Counted from the stretch's first letter, positions 33,673 to 43,669 are shown. The stretch: 47,833 nucleotides of DNA from Rubrivivax sp. (GCA_030653505.1 JAURZK010000092.1:1-47833); one strand, 5' to 3'. Numbers and translations: made by a program. Notes: a model not told the origin generated them from the sequence alone.

Positions 33673-34338
33673 ATGAACCTCGACTTTTCCTTCCTGAGCT
33701 ACGAGGTCCTGGCCAACTTCGTCGTCAAGGGCCTGATCTTCTCGGTGCAGCTGACGCTGATCGCGATGGTCGGCGGCATCATCCTCGGCACGGCGCTGGC
33801 GCTGATGCGGCTGTCGGGCAAGCCGTGGCTGGTGATGCCGGCGGCCGCCTACGTCAACACCATGCGCAGCATCCCGCTGGTGATGGTGATCCTGTGGTTC
33901 TTCCTGCTCATCCCGTTGCTGCTGGGCCGGCCGATGGGGGCCGAGCTGTCGGCGATGCTCACCTTCACGCTCTTCGAGGCTGCCTACTACTCCGAGATCA
34001 TGCGTGCCGGCATCCAGAGCGTGCCCAAGGGCCAGGTGCATGCGGGCTACGCGGTGGGCATGAACTACAAGCAGACGATGCAGTACATCATCCTGCCGCA
34101 GGCCTTCCGCAACATGCTGCCGGTGCTGCTGACGCAGACCATCATCCTGTTCCAGGACACTTCGCTGGTCTACGCCATCGGCGCCTACGACCTGCTCAAG
34201 GGTTTCGAGATCGCCGGCAAGAACTTCAACCGCCCGGTGGAAACCTACCTCGTGGCCGCCGTCGTCTACTTCGTCATCTGCTTCTCGCTGAGCATGCTGG
34301 TCCGCAAGCTGCAGCAGCGCATTGCCATCATCCGATAG
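33673..34338 (+). CDS. gltK: Glutamate/aspartate ABC transporter, permease 2
   Basis: A 221-residue permease that pairs with GltJ. The membrane helices start at about residue 12. The loop AGYAVGMNYKQTMQYIILPQAFRNMLPVL is the ATPase-contact motif; ILFQDTSLVYAIGAYDLLKG is typical of GltK. It sits between gltJ and gltL with gaps of 10 and 9 bases, so the three genes are in one transcript. Confidence 0.93.
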   Translation: MNLDFSFLSYEVLANFVVKGLIFSVQLTLIAMVGGIILGTALALMRLSGKPWLVMPAAAYVNTMRSIPLVMVILWFFLLIPLLLGRPMGAELSAMLTFTLFEAAYYSEIMRAGIQSVPKGQVHAGYAVGMNYKQTMQYIILPQAFRNMLPVLLTQTIILFQDTSLVYAIGAYDLLKGFEIAGKNFNRPVETYLVAAVVYFVICFSLSMLVRKLQQRIAIIR

Positions 34339-34347
34339 GGGCCGGTC

Positions 34348-35082
34348 GTGATTGAAATCAAGAACGTCAGCAAGTGGTACGGCAGCTTCCAGGTGCTGAC
34401 CGACTGCAGCACCACGGTGAACAAGGGCGAGGTGGTGGTGGTCTGCGGCCCCTCGGGTTCGGGCAAGAGCACACTGATCAAGACGGTGAATGCGCTGGAG
34501 CCCTTTCAGAAGGGCGACATCAGCGTCGACGGCGTCAGCATCAGCGACCCCAAGACCGACCTGCCCAAGCTGCGCAGCCACGTCGGCATGGTGTTCCAGC
34601 ACTTCGAGCTGTTCCCGCACCTCAGCGTCACCGAGAACCTGACGCTGGCGCAGATCAAGGTGCTGAACCGCAGCCCCGCCGAGGCCATGACACGCGGCCT
34701 GAAGATGCTCGACCGTGTGGGCCTGATGGCGCACAAGGACAAGTTCCCGGGCCAGCTCTCGGGCGGTCAGCAGCAGCGCGTGGCGATCGCGCGCGCGCTG
34801 AGCATGGACCCGATCGTCATGCTCTTCGACGAGCCCACTTCGGCGCTCGACCCCGAGATGGTCGGCGAGGTGCTCGACGTGATGGTGCTGCTGGCCAAGG
34901 AAGGCATGACGATGATGGTCGTCACGCACGAGATGGGCTTCGCGCGCAAGGTCAGCCACCGCGTCATCTTCATGGACGCCGGCAAGATCGTCGAGGACTG
35001 CAAGAAGGAAGACTTCTTCGGCAACACCTCGGAACGTTCACCGCGGGCGCAGGACTTCCTCTCGAAGATCCTGGCGCACTGA
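34348..35082 (+). CDS. gltL: Glutamate/aspartate ABC transporter, ATP-binding protein
   Basis: A 244-residue ATPase of the polar amino-acid uptake family. It has Walker [10 protein letters not shown] (near residue 34), signature [15 protein letters not shown], Walker [15 protein letters not shown] and the switch histidine in VVTHEMGFA. The start is GTG. It powers the GltJK channel from the cytoplasmic side and ends the operon. No clear terminator is visible in the 76 bases before the convergent DUF4394 gene. Confidence 0.94.
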   Translation: MIEIKNVSKWYGSFQVLTDCSTTVNKGEVVVVCGPSGSGKSTLIKTVNALEPFQKGDISVDGVSISDPKTDLPKLRSHVGMVFQHFELFPHLSVTENLTLAQIKVLNRSPAEAMTRGLKMLDRVGLMAHKDKFPGQLSGGQQQRVAIARALSMDPIVMLFDEPTSALDPEMVGEVLDVMVLLAKEGMTMMVVTHEMGFARKVSHRVIFMDAGKIVEDCKKEDFFGNTSERSPRAQDFLSKILAH

Positions 35083-35158
35083 GTGTGGACGTGCGGGTCC
35101 GGAAGGACCTGCTCGCCTCACGAAGACCCGAGCGCGATTTCACGCGCGAGGGCTGAAT

Positions 35159-36058
35159 TCACGGCTCGATCGCGGCGCCCACCAGCGGCTCACCGCCGCC
35201 CACCGTGCCGATGAAGGTGGCGCGGCCCGTTGCCAGGTCCACGCGGTGCCAGCGCGTGGCTTTCTCGCCGGCGGCGCGTACGCCAGCGTAGGCCGTCGGG
35301 GTGATGTCCGAGATGTCGAAGCTGGCGTGGACGAAGGGGCCGATGCCCAGGCTGCCCACGGTATAGAGGCGCCCGGTGTTGGGTGACACCGAGGGTGTCA
35401 CGCCTTCCTTCGTGCCCTGGTGGATCAACATGCCCAGAGCGCCGTCGAGCGCGTAGTTGGTGGTGATCTTGTCGTTCAGCTTGTTGTAGGTGTAGCCGGC
35501 AGCCACCACGTGTGCCGGCTTGCCGGCGTTGATGTCGCCGGCGTCGTAGGCCAGGCGACCGTCGAACTGCAGGCCGGGCGTGTTCGGGTCGCTGTCGACC
35601 ACGGCGCCGGTGTCGGGGTGCAGGCGCAGGTTCCGGCCGGCCGCGTTGACGACGCGGATGCGGTCGACGCTAGGGTTGAAGTCGAAGCCCCACTCCGGAC
35701 TGGCCGCGGGCAGCGCTGCCGGTGTCCCGATGGGCGTGGCCTTGGCCGCCACAACGTCGATCCTGTAGAGCTGGCCCGAGGCACCCAGTGCGTAGAGCTC
35801 GCCGCGCGCCACGCGGTAGTCGATGCCGAGCAGCGTCTCGCCGGCAGGCAAGCCGCTCAGCGGGCGCCGTTCGCGCACCTGCTGCGGCTGACCGGCGTTG
35901 AAGCGCAGCAGCTGGTTCGAGACGCTGACGGCGACGATCTCCTCGCGCGCCGGCGGCCCCACCGGCTCGATCGGCGCGATGCTGCTGCAGGCGCCGAGGG
36001 CCAAGGACAGCGCAAGCGTCGGCGAGAGGCGGGGCTGGGTGGGGCGGGGCAGTTCCAT
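35159..36058 (-). CDS. DUF4394 lipoprotein
   Basis: A 299-residue protein with a lipobox (LGAC, Cys24), so probably lipid-anchored in the cell envelope. The rest is a DUF4394 domain: repeated beta-propeller-like units such as LLGIDYRVARGELYALGASG, GFDFNPSVDRIRVVN and PNTPGLQFDGRLAYDAGD. The family has no established function. It is divergent from pyrC (84 bases apart) and converges on gltL. Its lack of links to neighbouring pathways suggests an independent gene. Confidence 0.83.
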   Translation of the reverse strand: MELPRPTQPRLSPTLALSLALGACSSIAPIEPVGPPAREEIVAVSVSNQLLRFNAGQPQQVRERRPLSGLPAGETLLGIDYRVARGELYALGASGQLYRIDVVAAKATPIGTPAALPAASPEWGFDFNPSVDRIRVVNAAGRNLRLHPDTGAVVDSDPNTPGLQFDGRLAYDAGDINAGKPAHVVAAGYTYNKLNDKITTNYALDGALGMLIHQGTKEGVTPSVSPNTGRLYTVGSLGIGPFVHASFDISDITPTAYAGVRAAGEKATRWHRVDLATGRATFIGTVGGGEPLVGAAIEP

Positions 36059-36142
36059 GGGCGGGCAGGGTTACGGTTGAACGACATCCTGTCTATCGGA
36101 CGTTGCGGCCTTCAGCTGTAGAGCCGATGCGAGAATGACCCC

Positions 36143-37186
36143 ATGCCCCACCACGTCATCGATGCCGTCACCCTCAAGCGCCCCGACGACTGGCACCTGC
36201 ACCTGCGCGACGGCGCCGCACTGGCGGCCGTGTTGCCGGCCACGGCACGGCAGTTTGCCCGTGCCATCGTCATGCCCAACCTGCGCCCGCCCGTCACCAC
36301 GGCCGCCGCCGCACTGGCCTACCGCGATCGCATCCTGGCCGCGCTGCCGGACGGCAGCGCGTTCCAGCCGCTGATGACGCTCTACCTCACCGACAACACG
36401 CCGCCCGACGAGATCGCGCGTGCGAAGGCGGCCGGCGTGGTGGCGCTGAAGCTCTACCCGGCGGGCGCCACGACCAACAGCGACGCCGGCGTGACCGACC
36501 TGCGCAAGTGCCACGCCACGCTGCAAGCCATGCAGCGCGCCGGCCTGCTGCTGCTGGTGCACGGCGAGGTCACCGACCCCGAGGTCGACATCTTCGACCG
36601 CGAGGCCGTCTTCATCGACCGCGTGATGCAACCGCTGCGCCGCGACTTCCCCGAGCTGAAGGTGGTCTTCGAGCACATCACCACCGCCGAAGCCGCGCAG
36701 TACGTGGCCGAGGCGGGCGCGCACACCGCCGCCACGCTCACCGCGCACCACCTGCTCTACAACCGCAACGCGCTCTTCCTGGGTGGACTGCGCCCGCACT
36801 ACTATTGCCTGCCGGTGCTGAAGAAGGAACATCATCGCCAGGCGCTGGTGAAGGCCGCCACTTCGGGCAGCCCGCGATTCTTCCTCGGCACCGACAGCGC
36901 ACCGCACGCCGCGGTGATGAAGGAGCAGACTGTCTGCGGCGCCGGCTGCTACACCGCGCCGGCGGCGCTGGAGCTCTACGCCGAGGCCTTCGAGGCCGCC
37001 GGCGCGCTGAACAAGCTGGAGGCCTTCGCCAGCTTCCACGGCCCCGACTTCTACGGCCTGCCGCGCAACACCGGCACCGTGACCCTCAAGCGCGAAACCT
37101 GGACGCTGCCTGAAACCTTGCCCTTCGGCGACGCCAGCATCAAGCCGCTGCGTGCCGGCGAAACCCTGAACTGGAAACTGCAATGA
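36143..37186 (+). CDS. pyrC: Dihydroorotase (class II, PyrC)
   Basis: A 347-residue zinc enzyme of pyrimidine synthesis that cyclises carbamoyl-aspartate to dihydroorotate. Metal ligands His18 and His20 in [10 protein letters not shown], the carbamylated Lys103 in [13 protein letters not shown], His in LLVHGEVTD and a later Asp in LGTDSAPH are all present. The length equals that of E. coli PyrC. The stop overlaps the start of the NYN gene (ATGA). Confidence 0.96.
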   Translation: MPHHVIDAVTLKRPDDWHLHLRDGAALAAVLPATARQFARAIVMPNLRPPVTTAAAALAYRDRILAALPDGSAFQPLMTLYLTDNTPPDEIARAKAAGVVALKLYPAGATTNSDAGVTDLRKCHATLQAMQRAGLLLLVHGEVTDPEVDIFDREAVFIDRVMQPLRRDFPELKVVFEHITTAEAAQYVAEAGAHTAATLTAHHLLYNRNALFLGGLRPHYYCLPVLKKEHHRQALVKAATSGSPRFFLGTDSAPHAAVMKEQTVCGAGCYTAPAALELYAEAFEAAGALNKLEAFASFHGPDFYGLPRNTGTVTLKRETWTLPETLPFGDASIKPLRAGETLNWKLQ

Positions 37187-38175
37187 CGACCGACCGTGTG
37201 ATGCTGCTGATCGACGCCGACAACGTGTCGGTCGACATCATGGAACAGGCCGTGCGCCTGCTGATGAACCAGCATGGCGGCGTGCACGTGCGCCGCGCCT
37301 ACTGCACGGCCGAGAGCGCCGTGGTCAACCAGGGTGTGTTCAAGCGCCTGGGCATCAAGCCGATGGTGAACCTGGCCGCCGGCAAGAACAGCACCGATAT
37401 CGCGATGGCCGTCGACGCCATCGACCTCGTGCTTGCCGAACGCCCCGACGTGGTGGTCATCTGCTCGTCAGACAGCGATTTCGCGCCGCTCGTGAACCGC
37501 CTGCGCGAAAAGGGCTGCGTCGTGCGCGGCATCGGCCAGAAGGGCAAGACCGCCGACGAGACGCAGGACGTCTACGACGACTACACGGTGCTGGAGCACC
37601 GCAAGTCGACCGCTGGCGAGCAGGCGCGTGACGCCGCAGCCGACGCGCCCAAGCGCACACGCGCGCCGCGCAAGACGGCCGCGGCCAAGGCACCGGCCGT
37701 GAAGAAGGCGCCTGCGGCGAAGAAGGCGCCGGCGGCCAAGAAGACCAGCAGCGCAGCGACGAAAGCGACGAGAGCAACGAAGGCTGCACCGCGCAAGACG
37801 GCGGCGCGCAAGTCGACGGTGGTGGTGGAAGAGCCCGCCGCCAAAGTGACGCCGGCGGTGGTGGACGCGGCCGAGGCGCCGCCGGCCTTGGCTGCCGCCG
37901 CGGCGCCGGCCCCCCGCGCAGCACGCGAGGCCCCGGCCAGGAACGCCACGCACACACGCGCCGACCGCGGCCAGGCGTCGATGCAGGCCGTGCTGGCCTG
38001 CCTGCCCGAACTGAAGGCAGGCCAGGGCCTGGCGCTGAACGTGGCGGTGCAGCGCCTGCGCGAGGCGCAGCTGCTGGGCAAGAACAGTTCGTCTCTGAAG
38101 CTGTTCTCGCAGCTGTCGGACCGTTTCGAGCTGGTGCCGGCCGGCAAGCCTTCGCAGGTGCGCCTGCGCGCCTGA
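37183..38175 (+). CDS. NYN-domain protein with basic linker and OST-HTH-like C-terminus
   Basis: A 330-residue protein. Residues 1-125 are a NYN (PIN-like) domain with acidic residues for metal binding: DADN (11-14), STDIAM and SSDSDF. These predict RNase activity. Residues about 150-225 form a lysine/alanine-rich low-complexity linker (repeated APAAKKAP units) resembling histone H1 tails, which should bind nucleic acid. The C-terminal 75 residues ([16 protein letters not shown] to [11 protein letters not shown]) look like an OST-HTH/LOTUS RNA-binding domain. It is translationally coupled to pyrC. An RNA-processing or decay role is inferred. Confidence 0.82.
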   Translation: MTTDRVMLLIDADNVSVDIMEQAVRLLMNQHGGVHVRRAYCTAESAVVNQGVFKRLGIKPMVNLAAGKNSTDIAMAVDAIDLVLAERPDVVVICSSDSDFAPLVNRLREKGCVVRGIGQKGKTADETQDVYDDYTVLEHRKSTAGEQARDAAADAPKRTRAPRKTAAAKAPAVKKAPAAKKAPAAKKTSSAATKATRATKAAPRKTAARKSTVVVEEPAAKVTPAVVDAAEAPPALAAAAAPAPRAAREAPARNATHTRADRGQASMQAVLACLPELKAGQGLALNVAVQRLREAQLLGKNSSSLKLFSQLSDRFELVPAGKPSQVRLRA

Positions 38176-38312
38176 CGGTCCACCGGCACGGCATCCTGCA
38201 GGCGGCCCGTCGGCTTGGCCCTACGCGGCCCGGGTGTGCTTGAAACAGCGCGCCGCACCCTAACATTCCGCCTGTCCCAGGCAAACCTGCGGCCGCAAGT
38301 GCCGCCACCGCC

Positions 38313-39188
38313 ATGAAACGTATCGTGCTGTTCCTCGTCACCAACCTGGCCGTGATGCTGGTGCTGGGTATCGCCGCGCACCTGCTCGGGCTCAACCGCT
38401 TCCTCACCGCCAACGGGCTGAACCTCGGCGCGCTGCTGGGCTTCGCGGCGCTGATGGGCTTCGGCGGCGCCATCATCTCGCTGCTGATCAGCAAGCCGAT
38501 GGCCAAGTGGAGCACCAAGGCGCAGGTCATCAACGGCTCGACCGACCCCACGCACCGCTGGATCGTCGGCGCGGTCGAGAACTTCGCGCAGAAGGCGGGC
38601 ATCCGCACGCCCGAAGTGGCCATCTTCGACGGTGAACCCAACGCCTTCGCCACCGGGGCCTTCAAGAACTCGGCGCTGGTGGCGGTGTCCACCGGCCTGT
38701 TGCACACCATGAGCCGCGAAGAGGTCGAGGCCGTCATCGGCCACGAGGTGGCGCACGTGGCCAACGGCGACATGGTGACGATGACGCTCATCCAGGGCGT
38801 CATGAACACCTTCGTCGTCTTCGTCTCGCGCGTCGTGGGCTACTTCGTCGACAAGGTCGTGCTGCGCAACACCAACGACGGCCCGGGCATTGGCTACTAC
38901 GTCACCACCATCGTGATGGACATCGTGCTGGGTGTGCTGGCGGCCATCATCGTGGCCTGGTTCTCGCGGCAGCGTGAGTACCGCGCCGACGCCGGCGCCG
39001 CGCAGCTGATGGGCCGCAAGCAGCCGATGATCAACGCGCTGGCGCGCCTGGGCGGGCTGGACCCGGGTGAACTGCCCAAGAGCGTGGCCACCATGGGCAT
39101 CAGCAGCCGGCCCAGCGGCCTGATGGCGCTGTTCAGCAGCCACCCGCCGATGGAAGACCGCATCCGGGCGCTGCAGCAGCTGCAGTAA
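38313..39188 (+). CDS. htpX: Membrane zinc protease HtpX
   Basis: A 291-residue inner-membrane M48 metalloprotease that degrades damaged membrane proteins under stress. Two N-terminal helices (about 5-25 and 38-60) are followed by the zinc motif HEVAH (144-148), two further hydrophobic segments and the third ligand in [14 protein letters not shown]. The GEPNAFATG stretch before the active site is typical. A strong terminator follows, shared with the convergent AhpD-like gene. Confidence 0.96.
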   Translation: MKRIVLFLVTNLAVMLVLGIAAHLLGLNRFLTANGLNLGALLGFAALMGFGGAIISLLISKPMAKWSTKAQVINGSTDPTHRWIVGAVENFAQKAGIRTPEVAIFDGEPNAFATGAFKNSALVAVSTGLLHTMSREEVEAVIGHEVAHVANGDMVTMTLIQGVMNTFVVFVSRVVGYFVDKVVLRNTNDGPGIGYYVTTIVMDIVLGVLAAIIVAWFSRQREYRADAGAAQLMGRKQPMINALARLGGLDPGELPKSVATMGISSRPSGLMALFSSHPPMEDRIRALQQLQ

Positions 39189-39206
39189 GCACACAGCCTG
39201 GAACGC

Positions 39207-39235
39207 AGGGCCTGGCACCAGCTGCCAGGCCCTTT
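39207..39235. terminator. Bidirectional-type terminator between htpX and the AhpD-like gene
   Basis: A perfect 11-base-pair stem, AGGGCCTGGCA (39207-39217) with TGCCAGGCCCT (39223-39233), a 5-base loop and a short T run. It lies between two convergent genes. Confidence 0.85.
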
Positions 39236-39262
39236 CCGTTCGGGGGGCCGTCCGCCGGCCCT

Positions 39263-39877
39263 TCAGGGCTTGGCGCGGGGCACCCTGCCCATCATGAAGA
39301 ACTCGTCGTTGGGCCGCATGCCGCTCAGGTTCGCCATACGGTTGGACAGGCCGAAGAAGGCCGTGATGGCGCCGATGTCCCAGGCGTCGTCGTCGCTGAA
39401 GCCGTGGGCGCGCAGCGCCGCGAAGTCGGTGTCTTCGAGGGCGTGCGAGGCGGTGCAGACCTTCATCGCGAAGTCGAGCATCGCGCGCTGGCGTGGCGTG
39501 ATGTCGGCCTTGCGGTAGTTCACCGCCACCTGGTCGGCCACCAGCGGCTTCTTCTCGTAGACGCGCAGGATGGCGCCATGCGCCACCACGCAGTACAGGC
39601 ACTGGTTGGCCGCCGAGGTGGCCACGATGATCATCTCGCGGTCGCCCTTGCTCAGGCCCTGGCCGGAGCCCTGCTGATCCTTGAGCGTGCCCGTGTCCTT
39701 GACCAGCAGCGCATCGTGGTAGGCCATGAAGGCGCGCCACTCGGCAGGGCGGTGCGCCAGCGCGAGAAACACGTTGGGCACGAAGCCGGCCTTTTCCTGC
39801 ACTTCGAGGATGCGGCTGCGCATGTCCTCGGGCAGGTCCTTCAGCTCGGGCACGGGGTAGCGTGAGATCGTCGTCAT
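39263..39877 (-). CDS. AhpD/carboxymuconolactone-decarboxylase-like peroxidase-related protein
   Basis: A 204-residue AhpD-fold protein. The redox motif is NQCLYCVVAHG (Cys93, Cys96, His100), the CxxC-X3-H pattern of alkylhydroperoxidase AhpD. N-terminal PELKDLPEDMRSRI and the C-terminal SNRMANLSGMRPNDEFF match the group called peroxidase-related enzymes. It may reduce organic peroxides with help of a thiol partner. It is encoded 13 bases after msbA on the same strand and so is probably co-transcribed. The ATG at 39877 has GGAGAG upstream. Confidence 0.87.
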   Translation of the reverse strand: MTTISRYPVPELKDLPEDMRSRILEVQEKAGFVPNVFLALAHRPAEWRAFMAYHDALLVKDTGTLKDQQGSGQGLSKGDREMIIVATSAANQCLYCVVAHGAILRVYEKKPLVADQVAVNYRKADITPRQRAMLDFAMKVCTASHALEDTDFAALRAHGFSDDDAWDIGAITAFFGLSNRMANLSGMRPNDEFFMMGRVPRAKP

Positions 39878-39890
39878 CGGGGTCTCTCCA

Positions 39891-41615
39891 TCAGGAACGG
39901 AACTGCATGGCGTGCAGCCGCGCATACAAACCATCGGCCGCCAGCAGCTCGGCATGCGTGCCCTGTTCGACCAGCCGCCCGCCGTCCAGCGCCAGCACGC
40001 GGTCGGCGTGTTCGATGGTGCTCAGGCGGTGCGCGATGACGAGCGTGGTGCGGCCCACCATCAGCCGTTCCAGCGCGTCCTGCACCGCACGTTCGCTCTC
40101 GCTGTCCAGCGCCGAGGTGGCTTCGTCGAGGATGAGCACCGGTGCGTCCTTGGCGATGGCGCGCGCGATGGCCAGGCGCTGGCGCTGGCCGCCCGAGAGC
40201 TGGCTGCCGTTGTGGCCGATGGGCGTGTCCACGCCCTGCGGCAGGCCGTCGACGAAGTCCAGCAGGTTGGCACCACGCAGCGCGTCGCGCACCTGCGCCG
40301 TGGACATCGGCGCGCCCAGCGTGACGTTGACGGCCACGGTGTCGTTGACCAGCACCACGTCCTGGCTGACGAGCGCAAATTGACGCCTCAGCGCCAGCAT
40401 GTCCCAGTCGGCCAGCGGCACGCCGTCGAGCGTGATGCGGCCAGCCGTCGGTTCGATGAAACGCGGCAGCAGGTTCACCAGCGTCGTCTTGCCGGCGCCC
40501 GACGGCCCCACCAGCGCCACCGTCTCGCCGGCGCGCACCTGCAGGTCCAGCGTGTCGACGGCCGGGGGTGTGTCGTCGCGGTAGCGCAGGCTCACGCTCT
40601 CGAAGCTGATGTCGCCGCGCGCGCGGCCGCCGTCGTGCGTGCCGCCCTGTTCCACCGGGCTCAGCTCGATGAGGTCGAGGCCGCGCTCCACCGCGGCCAG
40701 GCCGCGGGTCAGCGGCGCCATCACGTCCGACAGGTGCTTGACCGGCGCGATGAGCTGCAGCATGGCCATCACGAAGGCCACGAAACCGCCCACCGACGCG
40801 CCACCGCTGCTGCTTTGCCACAGCGCCAGCATGATCACGACCGACAGCGCGATCGACGCCAGCATCTGCGTCACCGGCGTCATGGTGGCGCCGGCCACCA
40901 GCGCCTTCATCAGCAGCTGCCGCACGCGGTCGGCGCGCGCGAAAAAGCGTTCGTTCTGCTGCGCTTCGGCGCCGTGCAGGCGCACCAGGCGCCAGGCCAG
41001 CATGTTCTCTTCGACGACGTAGGCCAGCTCGTCGACGGCTTTCTGGCCCTCCACCGTCAGCCGGTGCAGGCGGCGACCGATGACACGCATCACCAGCCCC
41101 ACGGCCGGGAAGAGCAGCGCCACCAGCAGCGTGAGCTGCCAGTTCAGGGTCAGCAGGTAGACCAGCAGCGCCACCAGCGTGAGCGAGTCGCGCACCAGGG
41201 TCAGCAGCGAAGTCACCAGCTGCTGCACGCCGGCCTGGGCCTCGTAGACCATGGTGTTGGTCACGCCGCTGGCGGTGTTCTTCGAGAACAGCGTCGGGTG
41301 CGCGGCCAGCAGCCGCGCGAACATCTTCTGGCGCAGGGCCAGCACGGCGCGGTTGGCCGTCCACGCCAGGCCGTACTGCGCGACGAAGCCCGACAGGCTG
41401 CGCAACGCGAACAGGCCGATGATGGCCGCCGGCACCATCCACAGCGCCAGCGTGCCCTTGGTGAAGCCCTCGTCCAGCAGGCGGTTCATCAGCGCCGGAA
41501 TCATCGGCTCGGTGATGGCCGTCACCACCGAGCCGGCCACTGCCGCCAGCAGCCCGGCACGGCTGTTGTTGATGTAGGGCCAGAGCCGCTTCAGGCGCTG
41601 CAGGAGGGTGGGCAT
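39891..41615 (-). CDS. msbA: MsbA-type lipid A flippase (ABC exporter)
   Basis: A 574-residue half-transporter that flips lipid A-core across the inner membrane. The membrane domain covers about residues 15-305, with KNTASGVTNTMVYEAQAG as a typical coupling region. The ATPase domain has Walker A GPSGAGKTT, signature LSGGQRQRLAIARAI and Walker [15 protein letters not shown] chose the ATG at 41615, where homologous proteins begin (MPTLLQRLKRLWPY). It is divergent from tolB and upstream of the AhpD-like gene. Confidence 0.92.
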   Translation of the reverse strand: MPTLLQRLKRLWPYINNSRAGLLAAVAGSVVTAITEPMIPALMNRLLDEGFTKGTLALWMVPAAIIGLFALRSLSGFVAQYGLAWTANRAVLALRQKMFARLLAAHPTLFSKNTASGVTNTMVYEAQAGVQQLVTSLLTLVRDSLTLVALLVYLLTLNWQLTLLVALLFPAVGLVMRVIGRRLHRLTVEGQKAVDELAYVVEENMLAWRLVRLHGAEAQQNERFFARADRVRQLLMKALVAGATMTPVTQMLASIALSVVIMLALWQSSSGGASVGGFVAFVMAMLQLIAPVKHLSDVMAPLTRGLAAVERGLDLIELSPVEQGGTHDGGRARGDISFESVSLRYRDDTPPAVDTLDLQVRAGETVALVGPSGAGKTTLVNLLPRFIEPTAGRITLDGVPLADWDMLALRRQFALVSQDVVLVNDTVAVNVTLGAPMSTAQVRDALRGANLLDFVDGLPQGVDTPIGHNGSQLSGGQRQRLAIARAIAKDAPVLILDEATSALDSESERAVQDALERLMVGRTTLVIAHRLSTIEHADRVLALDGGRLVEQGTHAELLAADGLYARLHAMQFRS

Positions 41616-41728
41616 GGGGCGGGGGGCGGTCGGGGTAGCGCGGCAGGGCGCTGCGGGTGCGATCTGGCGCGGCGGCGCTGGATTATCGCGGCGGCCGGAC
41701 ACCCTCCGGGGCCTTCCGGGGCGCTGCC

Positions 41729-41734
41729 TACAAT
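41729..41734 (+). promoter_or_regulatory. Possible -10 box of tolB
   Basis: TACAAT lies just before the expected tolB start region. Transcription from it would start close to the ATG at 41742, giving a very short or absent leader. No good -35 is visible at the right distance. Confidence 0.35.
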
Positions 41735-41767
41735 GCGCGCCATGCAACGAGCCCGCACCCGTCCGTT

Positions 41768-43054
41768 TTGGAAGCCCTGAGCAGCCGCGCCCGCCGCGCC
41801 TTCATCGCCGCCAGTGCGTTGACTGCTGCAGGGCCCGTGCTGGCGCAGTTCCGGCTCGAGATCTCGGGCGTCGGCGCCACGCAGGTGCCGGTGGCGGTGG
41901 CGCCGTTCCGCGGCGAAGGCGCTGCCAGCGTGGCGGTTTCAAAGGTGGTGCGCGCCGACCTGGAGCGCAGCGGCCTCATCCGCACCGTGGAAGCCGATGC
42001 CACGCTGGACGAGCGCAGCACCGTCGACCTGCCGCCGCTGCGTGCAAGCGGCATCGACGCGCTGCTGGCCGGGTCCGTCACGCGCCTTGCGGACGGTCGC
42101 TTCGACGTGCGCTACAAGCTCTGGGACGCCGTGCGCGGCGAAGATGTGCTGGGGCAGAGCAAAGTGGTGCTGGAGGGCGACCTGCGGCTGGCCGCACACC
42201 GCGTGGCCGACGAGGTGCAGCTCAAGCTCACCGGCGAGCGCGGCGTCAACGCCACGCGCATCGCCTACGTGGTGCGGCAGGGCCGCCGCTACGCGCTGCA
42301 CGTCACCGACGCCGACGGTGAAGGCGGCGCGGTGGCGCTGGCCAGCCCCGAATCCATCATCTCGCCGGCCTGGAGCCCCGACGGCCGCCAGCTCGCCTAT
42401 GTCTCCTTCGAGACGCAGAAGGCCGTGGTCTGGGTGCAGGACATCACCACCGGCGCACGCCGGCTGGTGGCCAACTTCCGCGGCAGCAACAGCGCACCGG
42501 GCTGGTCACCCGACGGCCAGCGGCTGGTGGTGACGCTGTCGCAGGACGGCCTGGCGCAGCTCTACACGCTGCCCGCGGCCGGTGGCACGCCCACGCGGCT
42601 GACGCGCAGCAGCGGCATCGACACCGAGGCCGTCTACGCGCCAGACGGCCAGAACGTCTTTTTCGTCAGCGACCGTGGCGGCGGCCCGCAGGTCTACCGC
42701 GTGCCGGCCGCCGGCGGCAACGCCGAACGTGTGACCTTCAGGGGTGACTACAACATCAGCCCGGCCGTCAGCCCCGACGGACGCCACCTGGCCTACATCA
42801 CGCGCAGCGCCGGCGGCTACCGTCTGATGCTTCAGGACCTGGGCGACGGAACTGTCACGGCCGTAACCGACACTCAAGATGACGAAAGCCCCAGCTTTGC
42901 GCCCAACGGCCGCCTGCTGGTCTATGCCAGCCGCATCCAGGGCACCGACGTGTTGATGACCACCACGCTGGACGGCAGGATCAAGACGCGACTGCTGAGC
43001 ATCGGCCGCGGCGCCGACATGCGCGAACCGGCCTGGGGCCCGTACGGTCGCTGA
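41768..43054 (+). CDS. tolB: Tol-Pal system beta-propeller protein TolB (5' end uncertain)
   Basis: A 428-residue periplasmic protein that binds Pal and links the Tol complex to the outer membrane. After a signal peptide (ARRAFIAASALTAAGPVLAQ) comes the N-terminal domain, then a beta-propeller with repeats such as SPAWSPDGRQLAYVSFE, APGWSPDGQRLVV and SPAVSPDGRHLAYI. The start is a problem: the frame has no ATG near its expected start. I place it at TTG 41768, which gives a complete signal peptide; a GTG at 41657 is a further option. ATG 41742 is out of frame and stops at 41780; one extra T in TTTT (41766-41769) would join it in frame to tolB. A frameshift error or mutation is therefore possible. 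pal follows. Confidence 0.88.
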   Translation: MEALSSRARRAFIAASALTAAGPVLAQFRLEISGVGATQVPVAVAPFRGEGAASVAVSKVVRADLERSGLIRTVEADATLDERSTVDLPPLRASGIDALLAGSVTRLADGRFDVRYKLWDAVRGEDVLGQSKVVLEGDLRLAAHRVADEVQLKLTGERGVNATRIAYVVRQGRRYALHVTDADGEGGAVALASPESIISPAWSPDGRQLAYVSFETQKAVVWVQDITTGARRLVANFRGSNSAPGWSPDGQRLVVTLSQDGLAQLYTLPAAGGTPTRLTRSSGIDTEAVYAPDGQNVFFVSDRGGGPQVYRVPAAGGNAERVTFRGDYNISPAVSPDGRHLAYITRSAGGYRLMLQDLGDGTVTAVTDTQDDESPSFAPNGRLLVYASRIQGTDVLMTTTLDGRIKTRLLSIGRGADMREPAWGPYGR

Positions 43055-43092
43055 CTGCAGCGACGCCCTTTCGCCACCTCAAGGAGAAACCG

Positions 43093-43668
43093 ATGACGAC
43101 CCGCACCTACCGCCTGCGCACCGCGCTGGCCCTGACCGCCGCGCTGGCGCTGCTTGCCGGCTGTGGCACGACCAAGCTGCCCGAACAGACGGCCACCACG
43201 CCGGTGGAGACCCGCAGCCCGGTGGCCGCCACACCGGCCCCGTCGGGGGCCGCGCCGGCCGCCACGCCGCAGTCGCAGGTGACCAGCGTGGACCTCGAAC
43301 GCGATGCGGCGGCCCGGGCTGCCGCCCAGGCGGCGGCGTCGAGCGGGCGCATCGTCTACTTCGACTTCGACAGCTTCGTCATCAAGAGCGACTACAAGTC
43401 CCTGCTCGATGCCCACGCCCAGGCGCTGACGGCCAACCGCGGCAAGCGTCTCGTCATCGAAGGCCATGCCGACGAACGCGGCGGCCGCGAATACAACCTG
43501 GCGCTGGGGCAGAAGCGCGCCGCGGCGGTGCTGAACTCGCTCAAGCTGCTGGGCGCCAACGACGGCCAGATGGAAGCCGTGAGCTTCGGCGCGGAGCGCC
43601 CCGCGGCCACCGGCAGCAACGAAGACGCATGGGCCAAGAACCGTCGCGCCGAGCTGAAGGACCGTTGA
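43093..43668 (+). CDS. pal: Peptidoglycan-associated lipoprotein Pal
   Basis: A 191-residue outer-membrane lipoprotein. The lipobox is LLAGC (Cys24). A Pro/Ala/Thr-rich linker leads to the OmpA-like peptidoglycan-binding domain: IVYFDFDSFVIKSDY, EGHADERGGREYNLALGQKRA and AWAKNRRAEL, all diagnostic. It ties the outer membrane to peptidoglycan and binds TolB. AAGGAG precedes the ATG. It lies 38 bases after tolB and is followed by cpoB after one base. Confidence 0.96.
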   Translation: MTTRTYRLRTALALTAALALLAGCGTTKLPEQTATTPVETRSPVAATPAPSGAAPAATPQSQVTSVDLERDAAARAAAQAAASSGRIVYFDFDSFVIKSDYKSLLDAHAQALTANRGKRLVIEGHADERGGREYNLALGQKRAAAVLNSLKLLGANDGQMEAVSFGAERPAATGSNEDAWAKNRRAELKDR

Positions 43669-43669
43669 G

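Noticed and set aside
37670..37800. Short repeats in the NYN gene as a DNA repeat element
   Set aside because: They encode the Lys/Ala-rich linker and vary at the DNA level, as expected of coding low complexity.
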